A stretch of 64,000 nucleotides of DNA from Roseateles depolymerans (GCA_003241055.1 QFOD01000003.1:1-64000); one strand, 5' to 3'. Counted from the first letter of the stretch, positions 25,676 through 34,012 are shown. The notes: generated by a model not told the origin, from the letters alone. Translations and numbers: made by a program.

Positions 25676-27418
25676 TCAGGCCGCTTCCCCGGTGATCCAC
25701 TCCCGCATGATGTTGGCGACCGCGATCGGATTGTCGCGCGCCAGCTGGCGGGCTCGTTCGAGCTTCTCATTGTGCAGCGGCGCTTCCAGGCGCGGCATGC
25801 CGTCGCCGCCCAGCAGCTCGACGTCGTCGACCACCTCGTCCAGCGACTCGGCGGCGGCCACCTCGGGTTCCGGCGGCGGCGTGGCGGCGGCGCGGATGGC
25901 CGGGCGGATCATGCCGAAGACGGCGATCAGCGCGATCAGCACGCAGGCCAGCGGCACGATGGAGCCGCGCAGCAGATCCTGGGCCCAGGGCTGCTTCCAC
26001 AGCGGCACGTCCTCGGGTTCGACCTTGTCGAGTACGAAGGCCGCCGAGATCACCTTGACCGAGTCGCCGCGCTGCTCGTTGAAGCCCACGGCCTCCTTCA
26101 CCAGATCGGTCAGGCGCTGGATCTCCTCCGCCGGCAGGGGCTGGCTGGTGGTCTTGCCCTTGGCGTCGGTGACGTTGCGCTGGTTCACGACGATGGCCGT
26201 GTTCACGCGCTTGACGGTGCCGATGGCGCCGCGGGTCACGCGCACGGTCTTGTCGACCTCGTAGTTCGTCACCTGCTCGCGCCGGCTGCTCTGGCCGGCC
26301 GCCGTGCCGCCGGCCGGCTGCAGCGGTGCGCTGGCGCCGTTGATGGGGGCGGTCGCCGGCACGGGCGGCTGGTTGGTGGCCGCGCCGGGCACGCCGGTGG
26401 GCTGGGCCGGTGTGGCGTTGGTGCTTTCCTGGCTCTGGCTGGAACGCACGGACGCCTGGGTATTGGGGCCCTGGTTGGGGCGGTACTCCTCGGCCGTGGC
26501 CTCGGTCTGCGAGAAGTCCAGGTCCGCCGTGACGGTAGCGCGCAGGTTGTCACGGCCCAGCACGGGCTCCAGCAGCTCCAGCACCCGCTTGTTGTAGCTG
26601 GCCTCGACCTGCTGCTTGTAGCGCAGCTGCTGGCCATCCAGGCTGTTGACCGGGTCGTTGTCGGTCTGGGAGAGCAGGGCGCCGGTCTGGTCCAGCACGC
26701 TGACCGCCTTGGGGTTGAGTTCGGGCACGCTGCTGGACACGAGGTGCACGATGCCGGCGATCTGCGCGCGGTCCAGCGCGCGCCCACCGCGCAGCGTCAG
26801 CATCACCGAGGCGCTGGGCTTTTGCTGCTCGCGGAAGAAGCCGTTCTGCTGCGGGATGGCCAGGTGCACGCGGGCGTCGGCCACATCGGCCAGCGCGGTG
26901 ATGGTGCGAGTCAGTTCGCCCTCCAGCGCGCGCTGGAAGTTCAGTCGTTCGTTGAACTGGGTCTGGCCGATGCTGGACTTGTCCAGCAGCTCGAAGCCCA
27001 CCGTGTTGCCCATGCTGCCGGTGCCCGACTTGGGCAGGCCGGCCGCCGCCAGCTTCATGCGCAGGTCATAGACCTGATTGGCCGGCACCAGGATGACGCC
27101 GCCGGCCTCGTGCTTGTAGGGCACGTTCATCTGCGCGAGCTGGCCGATCACGGCGCCGCCGTCCTTGTCCGACAGGCCGGTGAACAGCGGCTTGTACTCG
27201 CCCTGTGACGACCAGAGCGCCAGCGCCAGCACGGCGCCTGCGAGGGCCGCCAGGCCGACGCCCATCATCACCTTGCTGCGCATGGGCAGGCCTGCCAGGC
27301 GCTGGACGAAGGTCTGCGGCCCGGCGTCGACCGGTGCGTCGGCCACGGCGGGGTTGGGCAGGTTGGGCGGGGTGACCGCAACCTGGCCGGCAGCTGGGGC
27401 GCTCAGGGCGTTGTCCAT
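25676..27418 (-). CDS. fliF: Flagellar MS-ring protein FliF
   Basis: This 580-residue inner-membrane protein builds the MS-ring on which the rotor and export gate assemble. TM1 is near 50-70 (VMMGVGLAALAGAVLALALW). The periplasmic ring-building domains include the YscJ-like segment with LPKSGTGSMGNTVGFELLD. A low-complexity Ala/Pro/Thr loop is at about 330-375, TM2 is near 490-510, and the C-terminal tail binds FliG. The start at 27418 is taken because longer readings add an unusual arginine/proline leader; no strong ribosome site is visible. It heads fliFGHIJK and is divergent from fliE. Confidence 0.97.
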   Translation of the reverse strand: MDNALSAPAAGQVAVTPPNLPNPAVADAPVDAGPQTFVQRLAGLPMRSKVMMGVGLAALAGAVLALALWSSQGEYKPLFTGLSDKDGGAVIGQLAQMNVPYKHEAGGVILVPANQVYDLRMKLAAAGLPKSGTGSMGNTVGFELLDKSSIGQTQFNERLNFQRALEGELTRTITALADVADARVHLAIPQQNGFFREQQKPSASVMLTLRGGRALDRAQIAGIVHLVSSSVPELNPKAVSVLDQTGALLSQTDNDPVNSLDGQQLRYKQQVEASYNKRVLELLEPVLGRDNLRATVTADLDFSQTEATAEEYRPNQGPNTQASVRSSQSQESTNATPAQPTGVPGAATNQPPVPATAPINGASAPLQPAGGTAAGQSSRREQVTNYEVDKTVRVTRGAIGTVKRVNTAIVVNQRNVTDAKGKTTSQPLPAEEIQRLTDLVKEAVGFNEQRGDSVKVISAAFVLDKVEPEDVPLWKQPWAQDLLRGSIVPLACVLIALIAVFGMIRPAIRAAATPPPEPEVAAAESLDEVVDDVELLGGDGMPRLEAPLHNEKLERARQLARDNPIAVANIMREWITGEAA

Positions 27419-27495
27419 CGGGGGCGTAGGAAGAAACGAGGGGACGGCTGGGGCCGGGAATCGACCGATGCCGCGGATTATTCGGGTGCACCCCC

Positions 27496-27522
27496 TCAAG
27501 AAAGCGCAGAAGTAGCCGACCG
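27496..27522 (+). promoter_or_regulatory. Candidate sigma-28 promoter of fliE
   Basis: TCAAGAAA-N11-GCCGACCG ends 54 bases before the fliE ATG. The -35 core and the spacing are right, but only five of eight -10 bases match GCCGATAA. In most species fliE is an early gene, so a late promoter here would be supplementary. Confidence 0.4.
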
Positions 27523-27576
27523 CGCCCGCGTATCTCGGTGCTTAGACCCGGCAGTGCGCTGTCAAAGTGCCGGCCC

Positions 27577-27933
27577 ATGGAAGTGAAGTTGCGCCCCTTT
27601 GACTTTGCCCAGGCCGCCGCCCGCGCCGGCCTGTCGGTCAATGGCACGCCGCTGACGAATGCCGCGACGCGCGCTGCGGCCGCCAGCGCGACGGCGGCGG
27701 CGCCGGTGGGGCAGAACTTCGGCGACGCCATGGTGCAGGCGCTCAAGAGCGTCAGCGCCCAGCAGCACGAGGTGTCGCGGCTGCAGCGCGAGGTGCAGCT
27801 CGACAACCCGACCGTGAGTCTGGAAGAGACCATGGTCGCGATGCAGAAGGCGCAGATCGGCTTCCAGGCCACGCTGCAGGTGCGCAACCGCCTGGTCTCG
27901 GCCTATTCCGAGATCATGAACATGCAGATCTGA
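27577..27933 (+). CDS. fliE: Flagellar hook-basal body protein FliE
   Basis: This 118-residue protein joins the MS-ring and the proximal rod and is itself exported. The C-terminal half has the family pattern FGDAMVQALKSVSAQQHE, TVSLEETMVAMQKAQIGFQ and the ending VRNRLVSAYSEIMNMQI. The start at 27577 gives the normal length; the 27538 reading adds 13 residues with no ribosome site. It is transcribed alone, divergent from fliF. Confidence 0.96.
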   Translation: MEVKLRPFDFAQAAARAGLSVNGTPLTNAATRAAAASATAAAPVGQNFGDAMVQALKSVSAQQHEVSRLQREVQLDNPTVSLEETMVAMQKAQIGFQATLQVRNRLVSAYSEIMNMQI

Positions 27934-27956
27934 CGGCTGGCGCGTCAGCCGCCGTC
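27932..27956. repeat. Hairpin between fliE and the pseudopilin gene
   Basis: GACGGCTG pairs with CAGCCGCCGTC (one bulged base) between two convergent stop codons. There is no T-run on either side, so any terminator role is uncertain. Confidence 0.35.
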
Positions 27957-28449
27957 AGCAGCTTTCGCCTTTGCGTGCGTCCTGACCGCAGATCTGCGGG
28001 CGCCCCAGGGGATTGAGGTCGAGGTGCAACTGCTGGTTATGGGTGTTGGACAGGCCGATGCGGCTCCAGCCCAGGGCCCGGCCGAGGCCGGGTTCGAAGC
28101 TGACGCTCTGGCCCGCCTGCAGCAGCGTGCCCTGGTGCTCGCGGGCCGTCTGGCCGCCCAGGTCGCAGCGTGGCTGGCCGTTGCTGCAGTCGCAGGGCTG
28201 GCCACGGCTCGCGCCCCAGCACCAGTCCGGACCGCTGTGGAAGCTGACGTAGATCTCGCGGTTTTCCTCGACGCTCAGCGCCCGGGCGCGTCGCAGGTCC
28301 AGTTCCAGCAGCTCGGCCACGTGCCGCAGGCGCTGGCGTGCCAGGTAGCCCGAGTAGTTGGGAATCGCCACCGCCAGCACGATGGCCAGCACCGCCAGCA
28401 CGAACACCGCCTCCAGCAGCGTGAAGCCACTTGCAGGGGCGGCCTTCAT
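27955..28449 (-). CDS. Type II/IV pseudopilin (GspH/FimT-like)
   Basis: This 164-residue protein has a classic prepilin leader. Seven residues precede a G|FTLLE cleavage and methylation site, with the conserved glutamate at +5, followed by a hydrophobic helix (AVFVLAVLAIVLAVAIPNYS). The globular part has LRRARALSVEENREIYVSF, as in FimT/GspH minor pilins, and six cysteines grouped as CWG, CDCSN, CDL, ICG and a terminal C. It overlaps the upstream PilZ-domain gene by ATGA. It is therefore co-translated with flagellar genes although it belongs to a different machine. Which pilus or secretion system uses it is not shown. Confidence 0.88.
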   Translation of the reverse strand: MKAAPASGFTLLEAVFVLAVLAIVLAVAIPNYSGYLARQRLRHVAELLELDLRRARALSVEENREIYVSFHSGPDWCWGASRGQPCDCSNGQPRCDLGGQTAREHQGTLLQAGQSVSFEPGLGRALGWSRIGLSNTHNQQLHLDLNPLGRPQICGQDARKGESC

Positions 28450-29180
28450 GGCTCCATGCGCAGCAGGCGGCGGCGTTTCTGCGTCTGGTCGACGTAGACC
28501 TGCAGTGCGCGTGCGACATCGGCCTGCAGATCGACGAAGGCGCAGCCCAGGTGGCGCATGCCGGCAGGGTCGTCGACGATGGGGCTCACGTGATGCGGCA
28601 GCAGCGCGACCCGCAGCGAACTGAGCCGGTCCAGTTCCAGTGACAGGTCATCGGCGACATGGCCGATGCGCAGCGGATCGAAGGCCGGCGGCAGCCCCAG
28701 GGCCACGCCGCCAATGCTGATGTCGAGCACCCGCAGCGCGCGGCCGGCCTCGTCGGGCGACTGGCCGGGCAGCACAACGCGCGGGAACAACGAACCGGGC
28801 GGTTGCACGCGGAAGGCCTGGCGGCGCTGGAAGCGGTACAGGCGCAGCGGCATCTGGCTGCGCAACACCGTGCCCTGGTCGCCGCTGACCAGCACGGGCG
28901 CTTCGAGCTCGAACTGCAGCTTGATGGCGCCCAGGTAGGCCACGGCGGTGATCTCGCCGGAGGCCACCAGCGCCTCGCTGATGCCTTCCGGGTCGGCCCC
29001 GATTTCAAGCCCGAGCAGGTCGCTACCCGGATTGAGCGCACAGATCCGCGTCACCAGCACATGGCCGGGCGGGCTGTTGAGCTGGACGCTGGCGCGCTCG
29101 CGTTGCAGATCCTGGAGATAGGCCGCGATCTCGGTGGCTGAAGCGACGCGGAGTTCCTCGGGGGCTGATTCGACGGACAT
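28446..29180 (-). CDS. ycgR: YcgR-like PilZ protein, flagellar brake responding to c-di-GMP
   Basis: This 244-residue cytoplasmic protein has a YcgR-N domain (about 1-110) followed by a PilZ domain. The c-di-GMP-binding residues are present: RRQAFRVQPP (RxxxR, near residue 123) and DISIGGVAL ((D/N)xSxxG, near 160). In other bacteria YcgR binds c-di-GMP and slows or biases the motor. It lies in the fliS-fliT transcript, so it would be made together with filament genes. The ATG at 29180 lacks a good ribosome site. A TTG at 29204, just after the fliT stop, is an alternative start by re-initiation. Confidence 0.87.
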   Translation of the reverse strand: MSVESAPEELRVASATEIAAYLQDLQRERASVQLNSPPGHVLVTRICALNPGSDLLGLEIGADPEGISEALVASGEITAVAYLGAIKLQFELEAPVLVSGDQGTVLRSQMPLRLYRFQRRQAFRVQPPGSLFPRVVLPGQSPDEAGRALRVLDISIGGVALGLPPAFDPLRIGHVADDLSLELDRLSSLRVALLPHHVSPIVDDPAGMRHLGCAFVDLQADVARALQVYVDQTQKRRRLLRMEP

Positions 29181-29206
29181 GCGGGCGATGGTAGTCGCTC
29201 GCAAGC

Positions 29207-29506
29207 TCAGTGAACCAGGCGGCTCTTGCCCTTCATGGTCTGGTCCAGATCCTCCAGCCAGGGCTCGGCGAGATGGCGGATCTCGGCATCGTTCAGCAGG
29301 ATGCGCTGCATGATGCGTGTCTTCAGGGCGCTTTCGCCCGGCGCGAGCGGATTCTGGTGGGCGGCGGCCTTGAGCTGGGAAATCAGCAGCACGCAGGCGC
29401 CTTCGAGTTTGACGACCTCGTCCCAGTTGCCGATGCGTGCCGCGGACAGCATGTCGGCGCTGGCCTGTTCGATGGCCTCGTAGTAGCTCAGGAGTTCGGA
29501 GTTCAT
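29207..29506 (-). CDS. fliT: Flagellar export chaperone FliT
   Basis: This 99-residue all-helical protein (LLSYYEAIEQASADMLSAA, then NWDEVVKLEGAC, and a C-terminal LEDLDQTMKG) matches the FliT family, the chaperone of FliD, which in enterobacteria also inhibits FlhDC. It has AGGTGA 6 bases before the ATG and sits 24 bases after fliS. Family conservation is low, so context adds weight. Confidence 0.88.
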   Translation of the reverse strand: MNSELLSYYEAIEQASADMLSAARIGNWDEVVKLEGACVLLISQLKAAAHQNPLAPGESALKTRIMQRILLNDAEIRHLAEPWLEDLDQTMKGKSRLVH

Positions 29507-29530
29507 TGCTGGGTCACCTGGCAGGTCGGG

Positions 29531-29983
29531 TCAGGCCGCACGGGCGGTGGAGGCGGGCGCGGGTTGGGCTTCAGGGGCCTGGGCGATCGCGGTCCAGGCC
29601 TCGCGCACGGGGGCGAGCAGGCGCCGCGCTTCCTCGATCGCTTCGAGGTCGCTGCGCAGGTTGGCCTGGGTCAGTCGCATGCAGATGTAGCCGTACAGCT
29701 CGTGCAGGTCGGTGGCGAGGCGGCCGGTGGACAGGTTCAGGCCGGCGCGCAGGCCTTCGTCCAGGATGCGCACGGCGCGGGTCAGCGAGCGGTTCTTCAG
29801 CTCGACATTGCCTTCGCGGATGGCCTGGCTGGCCTGCTGCATCGCGTCGAAGGCGCCATCGAACAGCATGGCGACCAGGCGGTGCGGGCTGGCGGCCTGC
29901 ACATCCGTTTCCAGGCCGACCTTGGCATAGAGGGAGGCGCGTTGGTTGCGTGCCGCGAACGGGGAGGAGAGGTTGCCGTACAT
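29531..29983 (-). CDS. fliS: Flagellin export chaperone FliS
   Basis: This 150-residue helical chaperone prevents flagellin polymerising in the cytoplasm. Family signatures are ASLYAKVGLETDVQAASPHR and LVAMLFDGAFDAMQQA at the N-terminus, with DLHELYGYICMRLTQAN near 90-106. An alanine/proline-rich tail follows. A sigma-28-type promoter lies 28-55 bases upstream of the ATG. Confidence 0.97.
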   Translation of the reverse strand: MYGNLSSPFAARNQRASLYAKVGLETDVQAASPHRLVAMLFDGAFDAMQQASQAIREGNVELKNRSLTRAVRILDEGLRAGLNLSTGRLATDLHELYGYICMRLTQANLRSDLEAIEEARRLLAPVREAWTAIAQAPEAQPAPASTARAA

Positions 29984-30011
29984 GGTCTCGGAGGGCGTCG
30001 TGTTAAGTGTT

Positions 30012-30038
30012 TTTTCGGCCGAGCTCCTGGGGACTTGA
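30012..30038 (-). promoter_or_regulatory. Sigma-28 (FliA) promoter of fliS-fliT
   Basis: On the minus strand: TCAAGTCC-N11-GCCGAAAA. The -10 box matches GCCGATAA at 7 of 8 positions and the spacer is exactly 11. It lies in the gap after the fliD terminator, so fliS, fliT, the PilZ gene and the pseudopilin should be FliA-dependent. Confidence 0.8.
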
Positions 30039-30099
30039 GCGGTCTGAGGGATTCGATGTGAAGAACTGTGATGGGATCACGGCATTTCAAACCGGAGCA

Positions 30100-30129
30100 A
30101 AAAAGAAAGGCGACCCATGGGTCGCCTTT
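30100..30129 (-). terminator. Rho-independent terminator of fliD
   Basis: A perfect 24-base palindrome (30106-30129; arm AAAGGCGACCCA) is followed on the minus strand by CTTTTTTG. It lies 23 bases downstream of the fliD stop. Confidence 0.9.
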
Positions 30130-30152
30130 CCTTCGTTGCCCGGTGAGGCCGG

Positions 30153-31640
30153 TCACGAGCTGAGTTTGCTGAGCTGCTGGGTCAGGTAGGTGGCCAGGTT
30201 GCTGTACTTGCTGTAGGTCTGGTCCAGCGCGCTGTATTGCTGGCGCAGCTGCTTTTCCATCGCGTCGGCGCGGTCCTGCATCTTGCCGGCCTCCTTGTTG
30301 TTCGCGTCGATCTGCTTCTGGATCGCTGTCTGGCGTGAGGACACGGACCCATCGGTGCCCAGCATGGCATCGACGGTGGAGCGGATGCGCGTGGCAAAGC
30401 CGCTGTTGCTGTCGTTGCTGCTGTCGATGCCCATGAAGAACTTCTTCAGGTCGTCCAGCTTGGACATCGCCGTGTCCAGCTTGGTGCTGGAGGTCGGTAT
30501 GTTGCCATCGGTGCCGGGCGCCAGCCCCAGATCGGACAGCCGGTTGAGGCTGCCGCCCAGCGAGGTCGCGCCGCCCATGATGCCGCGCAGCTGGTTCAGG
30601 ATGCCCACGGCGGTGGAGTCGCCCTGCAGGCTGCTCAGTCGTTGCAGCTGTGCCTGCTTCTGCGCGTCGGCCGACTTGTCGCTGCTCAGTGATGACGCAT
30701 CGAACTTGGTCTGGTTGCGCAGCAGCTGGTTGATCGCGTTGTAGGCCGTGGTGAAGTCGCTGATGGCCTTCTTGATGGCGTCCTGATCCTGCGTGACGGC
30801 GATCGTCGCCGTGGCGGGCGGAGAGCTGGCCTTCAGCAGCGTGATGTTGAGGCCGTCGATGGCGGTGGACAGCGTGTTGGATTCCGAGCTGATGGGCAGG
30901 CCGTTGAGCAGGGCCCGGGCATTCGCGGCCGGCAGGGTCTGGGTCATCTGCGACACCGAGCCGCTCGGGTCGTAGGCGAGCTGGGACAGGCCGCTGGCGT
31001 CACCGGAGTTGCCGTCACCATCGGCCACGGTCACGCGGAAGGCGTTGGTCTCGCCGGTCTGGCTGGATGTCAGCGTCAGCCGCGACCCGGTGGCGTCGGT
31101 CACGATGGCTGCCGTGACGCCGGCGCCGGCGCCGTTGATCTTGTCGCGGATGGTGGCCAGCGAGTCGCCGGCTGCGATGGAAACGCTGGTGGGTGTGGTG
31201 CCGCTCTTGCTGGTGAAGGTGGTGGCGCCGCCGGAGTCGGTGCCCCAGGTGCCCAGTTCCAGCGTCACGGTGCCCTGGCCCAGCGTGGCGGTCGGGCCAC
31301 TCAGCGTCGGGCCGGCCAAGGTCTGAGCGCTGGCCAGCTGGCTGACCGACAGGGAAACCGTGCCGACGGCGCTGGACGACGCGGTCGCGATGGCTACCGA
31401 GGCGTCGCTGGTGGCCGTCTTGGAACCCGACCAGGTGCTGGGATTGGTCAGCTTGGACGCCGCGTCGCGCAGCGTGGACAGCGCGCTCTGGATCTGGCCG
31501 TAGGTGGACAGCTTGGTCTTGATCGCGTCGGTGCGGCTGTTGAGGTCCGTGATGGGCTGCTTTTGCACCGCCACCAGCTTCGTGATGACGGACTCGTCCA
31601 GACCGCTACCTGAGATGCCGACAGAGGAGAGGGTTGCCAT
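30153..31640 (-). CDS. fliD: Flagellar filament cap protein FliD (HAP2)
   Basis: This 495-residue exported protein caps the filament and guides flagellin assembly. The N-terminal FliD domain is clear (LSSVGISGSGLDESVITKLV), with the Ser/Thr/Gly-rich variable middle and the C-terminal coiled-coil (QKQIDANNKEAGKMQDRADA, then SKYSNLATYLTQQL). The start at 31640 is chosen because the longer reading runs through a terminator hairpin and a promoter. No typical ribosome site is seen; the leader is only about 25 bases and starts inside a hairpin. Confidence 0.97.
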   Translation of the reverse strand: MATLSSVGISGSGLDESVITKLVAVQKQPITDLNSRTDAIKTKLSTYGQIQSALSTLRDAASKLTNPSTWSGSKTATSDASVAIATASSSAVGTVSLSVSQLASAQTLAGPTLSGPTATLGQGTVTLELGTWGTDSGGATTFTSKSGTTPTSVSIAAGDSLATIRDKINGAGAGVTAAIVTDATGSRLTLTSSQTGETNAFRVTVADGDGNSGDASGLSQLAYDPSGSVSQMTQTLPAANARALLNGLPISSESNTLSTAIDGLNITLLKASSPPATATIAVTQDQDAIKKAISDFTTAYNAINQLLRNQTKFDASSLSSDKSADAQKQAQLQRLSSLQGDSTAVGILNQLRGIMGGATSLGGSLNRLSDLGLAPGTDGNIPTSSTKLDTAMSKLDDLKKFFMGIDSSNDSNSGFATRIRSTVDAMLGTDGSVSSRQTAIQKQIDANNKEAGKMQDRADAMEKQLRQQYSALDQTYSKYSNLATYLTQQLSKLSS

Positions 31641-31645
31641 GGCGG

Positions 31646-31681
31646 AAAGAAAAAGGCCGATATGCCACGGGGCTATCGGCC
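31646..31681 (-). terminator. Terminator hairpin of flagellin 1, containing the fliD -10 box
   Basis: GGCCGATA (minus strand) pairs perfectly with TATCGGCC around an 11-base loop, followed on the minus strand by TTTTTCTTT. It lies about 60 bases after the flagellin 1 stop and 6 bases from the fliD start codon. The first arm includes the GCCGATA of the fliD sigma-28 promoter. The plus strand also has GGTTTTT after the hairpin. Confidence 0.8.
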
Positions 31682-31699
31682 GGTTTTTACAGAACTTGA
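31673..31699 (-). promoter_or_regulatory. Sigma-28 (FliA) promoter of fliD
   Basis: On the minus strand: TCAAGTTC-N11-GCCGATAG. The -35 core and seven of eight -10 bases fit the FliA consensus with exact spacing. The -10 box is also one arm of the flagellin 1 terminator hairpin. Confidence 0.82.
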
Positions 31700-31740
31700 G
31701 ACCCGTCGCCAAACTTTTTTAACGTCTGGCTGGCCGCTCG

Positions 31741-32610
31741 TCAACCGCGTTGCAGCAGGCTCAGCACCTGTTGGGGGAGCTGATTGGCCTGCGCGACCAT
31801 GGCCGTGCCGGCCTGCTGCAGGATCTGGGCGCGACTCATGTTCGAGGTTTCCTGAGCGTAGTCGGCGTCCATGATGCGGCTTTTCGCCGCGCTCTGGTTC
31901 TCGACCGCCACCTGCAGGTTCGAGATCACGGCGTCGAAGCGCGACTGGATCGCGCCGTAGGTGGCGCGGGTGTTGTTGACCAGATTCAGCGCGCTGTCGA
32001 TGTTGTCGATGACGGTGCCGAGGGTGGCGAAGTCAGCCGTGTTGTCGATCAGGGCCGGGAAGGGCGAGGTGCCGCCACCCAGCACGGCCGACATCTCGGG
32101 GGCCGTCGTCAGGTCGAGCGCGCCGATGGAGATGGAGTCGTTGATCGTCGTGTTCGCGCCGATCTGGTAGGTCTGCGCCTGGCCGCTCGCGTCGGCCAGG
32201 ATGGGTTTGCCGTTGAACGCCGTGGCATTCATGATGCGCCAGATTTCCTGGCCCAGCTGGTCGAATTCCTTGTTCAGCGAGTCCTTGTCGGAGCTGCTGT
32301 TGGTGGCGTTGCGGGCCTGGACCGTCAACTCCCGCATGCGCTGGAGGTTGTCGGCCAGCTTGCCCAGCGCCCCTTCCGCAGTCTGCGCCAGCGAGATGCC
32401 GTCGTTGGCATTCCGGATGGCCACGTTCATGCCGCGGACCTGCGTGTTCATGCGCTCCGCGATCGCCAGGCCGGCGGCGTCGTCCTTGGCCGAGTTCACC
32501 CGCAGACCGGAGGACAGTCTCTGCATGGACACCTGTAGCGACGACTGGGACGCATTCAGATTCCGCTGTGCGTTCAGCGAGGCGATGTTGGTGTTGATGG
32601 TCTGGGGCAT
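31741..32610 (-). CDS. fliC: Flagellin 1 (divergent copy)
   Basis: This 289-residue filament protein has conserved D0/D1 ends: MPQTINTNIASLNAQRNLN and LRVNSAKDDAAGLAIAERM at the N-terminus, and RSRFDAVISNL-type and MSRAQILQQAGTAMVAQANQ segments at the C-terminus. The outer domain is very short (about 100 residues). It differs from the other two copies in that outer region (for example KPILADASGQAQTYQIGANT, and no TTDATxTGVAG segment) and in using LTVQARNATNSSSDKDSLNK. AGGAG is 8 bases before the ATG. No sigma-28 promoter is recognisable upstream, unlike flagellins 2 and 3. Confidence 0.96.
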   Translation of the reverse strand: MPQTINTNIASLNAQRNLNASQSSLQVSMQRLSSGLRVNSAKDDAAGLAIAERMNTQVRGMNVAIRNANDGISLAQTAEGALGKLADNLQRMRELTVQARNATNSSSDKDSLNKEFDQLGQEIWRIMNATAFNGKPILADASGQAQTYQIGANTTINDSISIGALDLTTAPEMSAVLGGGTSPFPALIDNTADFATLGTVIDNIDSALNLVNNTRATYGAIQSRFDAVISNLQVAVENQSAAKSRIMDADYAQETSNMSRAQILQQAGTAMVAQANQLPQQVLSLLQRG

Positions 32611-32740
32611 TTAGGCACTCCTGCTGGTCGGCTCTGCGCCGTCGGGTGTCGCGGAAACCGCCATAAGTGACTGTCCGCTGACCGGATTCTGAAAGTGCCT
32701 GCGCTCGCCTAAAGCCCGAACAAGGGGTCAAACCACGCCC

Positions 32741-32785
32741 AAAAAGAAAGGCTCCGGGCCAACCCTTGCGGGTGGCTCGGAGCCT
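32741..32785 (-). terminator. Rho-independent terminator of flagellin 2
   Basis: AGGCTCCG-AGCCACCC pairs with GGGTTGGC-CGGAGCCT around a GCAA tetraloop, followed on the minus strand by TTCTTTTT. It is a strong terminator, 52 bases after the flagellin 2 stop, and isolates flagellin 1 from upstream transcription. Confidence 0.92.
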
Positions 32786-32836
32786 GGGTCGGCGCCGGCT
32801 GCCTGCCGGCGTCGCGTCACGATCGGAGTTCGGAGA

Positions 32837-33706
32837 TCAGCCGCCGCGCAGCAGGGCCAGCACCTGCTGGGGCATCTGGTTGGCCTGGGCCACCATGGTG
32901 TTGCCGGCCTGTTGCAGGATCTGCGCGCGGCTCAGGTTGGCGGTTTCGGAGGCGTAGTCCGCGTCCATGATGCGGCTCTTGGCAGCGCTCTGGTTCTCCA
33001 CCGAGATCTGCAGGTTGGAGATCACCGCATCGAAGCGGTTCTGCGAGGCGCCCAGCACCGCGCGCTGGCCGTTCACCGTATCGAGCGCGGTGTCGATCTT
33101 GGTGATCACGCCGTCGATGGTGGTGCCATCGGCGGTGTTGTCGATGACGGCGCGGCCTGCGCCCGTGTTGTCGGTGCCGGCGACACCGGTGACCGTCGCG
33201 TCGGTCGTCATGTCGGTGGTGACGATGTCGATGCGGTCGTTGCTGGTGACGTTGGCGCCGATCTGGAAGGTCTGGGTGCCGGAATTGCTGGCCAGGATGG
33301 CCATGCCGTTGAAGGTGGTGCCACCCAGCACGCGCTGGATTTCCTTGGCGAGCTCACCGAATTCCTTATCCAGCGAGTCCTTGTCGGCACTGGTGTTGGT
33401 GGCGTTGCGCGACTGCACGGCCAGCTCACGCATGCGCTGTAGCGAGTCGCCCACCTTGGCCAGGGCGCCGTCGGCGGTCTGGGCCAGCGAGATGCCGTCG
33501 TTGGCATTGCGGATGGCGACCGTGGAGCCGCGCACCTGGGCGCTCATGCGCTCGGCGATGGACAGGCCGGCGGCGTCGTCCTTGGCCGAGTTCACCCGCA
33601 GGCCGGAGGACAGGCGCTGCATCGAGACCTGCAGGGAGTTCTGCGTGGAAGCCGTGGAGCGCTGTGCATTCAACGACGCCAGGTTGGTGTTGATGATCTG
33701 AGGCAT
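32837..33706 (-). CDS. fliC: Flagellin 2
   Basis: This is a 289-residue flagellin with intact D0/D1 ends (NSLQVSMQRLSSGLRVNSAK; ending QANQMPQQVLALLRGG). The short outer region contains a threonine-rich patch (DIVTTDMTTDATVTGVAG) shared with flagellin 3, a plausible site for O-glycosylation by the nearby glycosyltransferases. AAAGGA precedes the ATG by 8 bases. It has its own sigma-28 promoter about 175 bases upstream and a strong terminator downstream, so it is a single-gene transcript. Confidence 0.96.
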   Translation of the reverse strand: MPQIINTNLASLNAQRSTASTQNSLQVSMQRLSSGLRVNSAKDDAAGLSIAERMSAQVRGSTVAIRNANDGISLAQTADGALAKVGDSLQRMRELAVQSRNATNTSADKDSLDKEFGELAKEIQRVLGGTTFNGMAILASNSGTQTFQIGANVTSNDRIDIVTTDMTTDATVTGVAGTDNTGAGRAVIDNTADGTTIDGVITKIDTALDTVNGQRAVLGASQNRFDAVISNLQISVENQSAAKSRIMDADYASETANLSRAQILQQAGNTMVAQANQMPQQVLALLRGG

Positions 33707-33880
33707 GGCTCAATCCTTTCGTGACGAAATAGTCCGGTGTGAAGCCGGTCGTTGCGGTGGCATGACGCCGTCCCGAGGGGCGGCAGCGTCCGCGTCCTAG
33801 CTGCGTGCTTGTATGCACACGCAGCGCCGGCTGACCGGACCACGTGGTCCTCGAATGAATTCGCGAACCCGTTGGACTGG

Positions 33881-33907
33881 TTATCGTCGTCGTCTGGATT
33901 GACTTAA
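33881..33907 (-). promoter_or_regulatory. Sigma-28 (FliA) promoter of flagellin 2
   Basis: On the minus strand: TTAAGTCA-N11-GACGATAA. The TnAAG core is present, the -10 box matches seven of eight, and the spacer is exact. Confidence 0.7.
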
Positions 33908-34012
33908 ATCTTTTTCTCGCCAGGAGCGCCACCCGCCTTTGGGGCGGATGGCGTTACGGTGCTTGCGCTGGCGGTGTGAGATCGCTCGTCTTCGGAGTGG
34001 ACGGCTCACTCA

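Noticed and set aside
31641..31712. Upstream extension of fliD to 31712
   Set aside because: The added codons run through the terminator hairpin and the promoter. The family N-terminus begins at 31640.
32611..32740. Sigma-28 or sigma-54 promoter for flagellin 1
   Set aside because: GCCGACCA lacks a matching -35, and no TGGCAC-N5-TTGC is present. The promoter type remains open.
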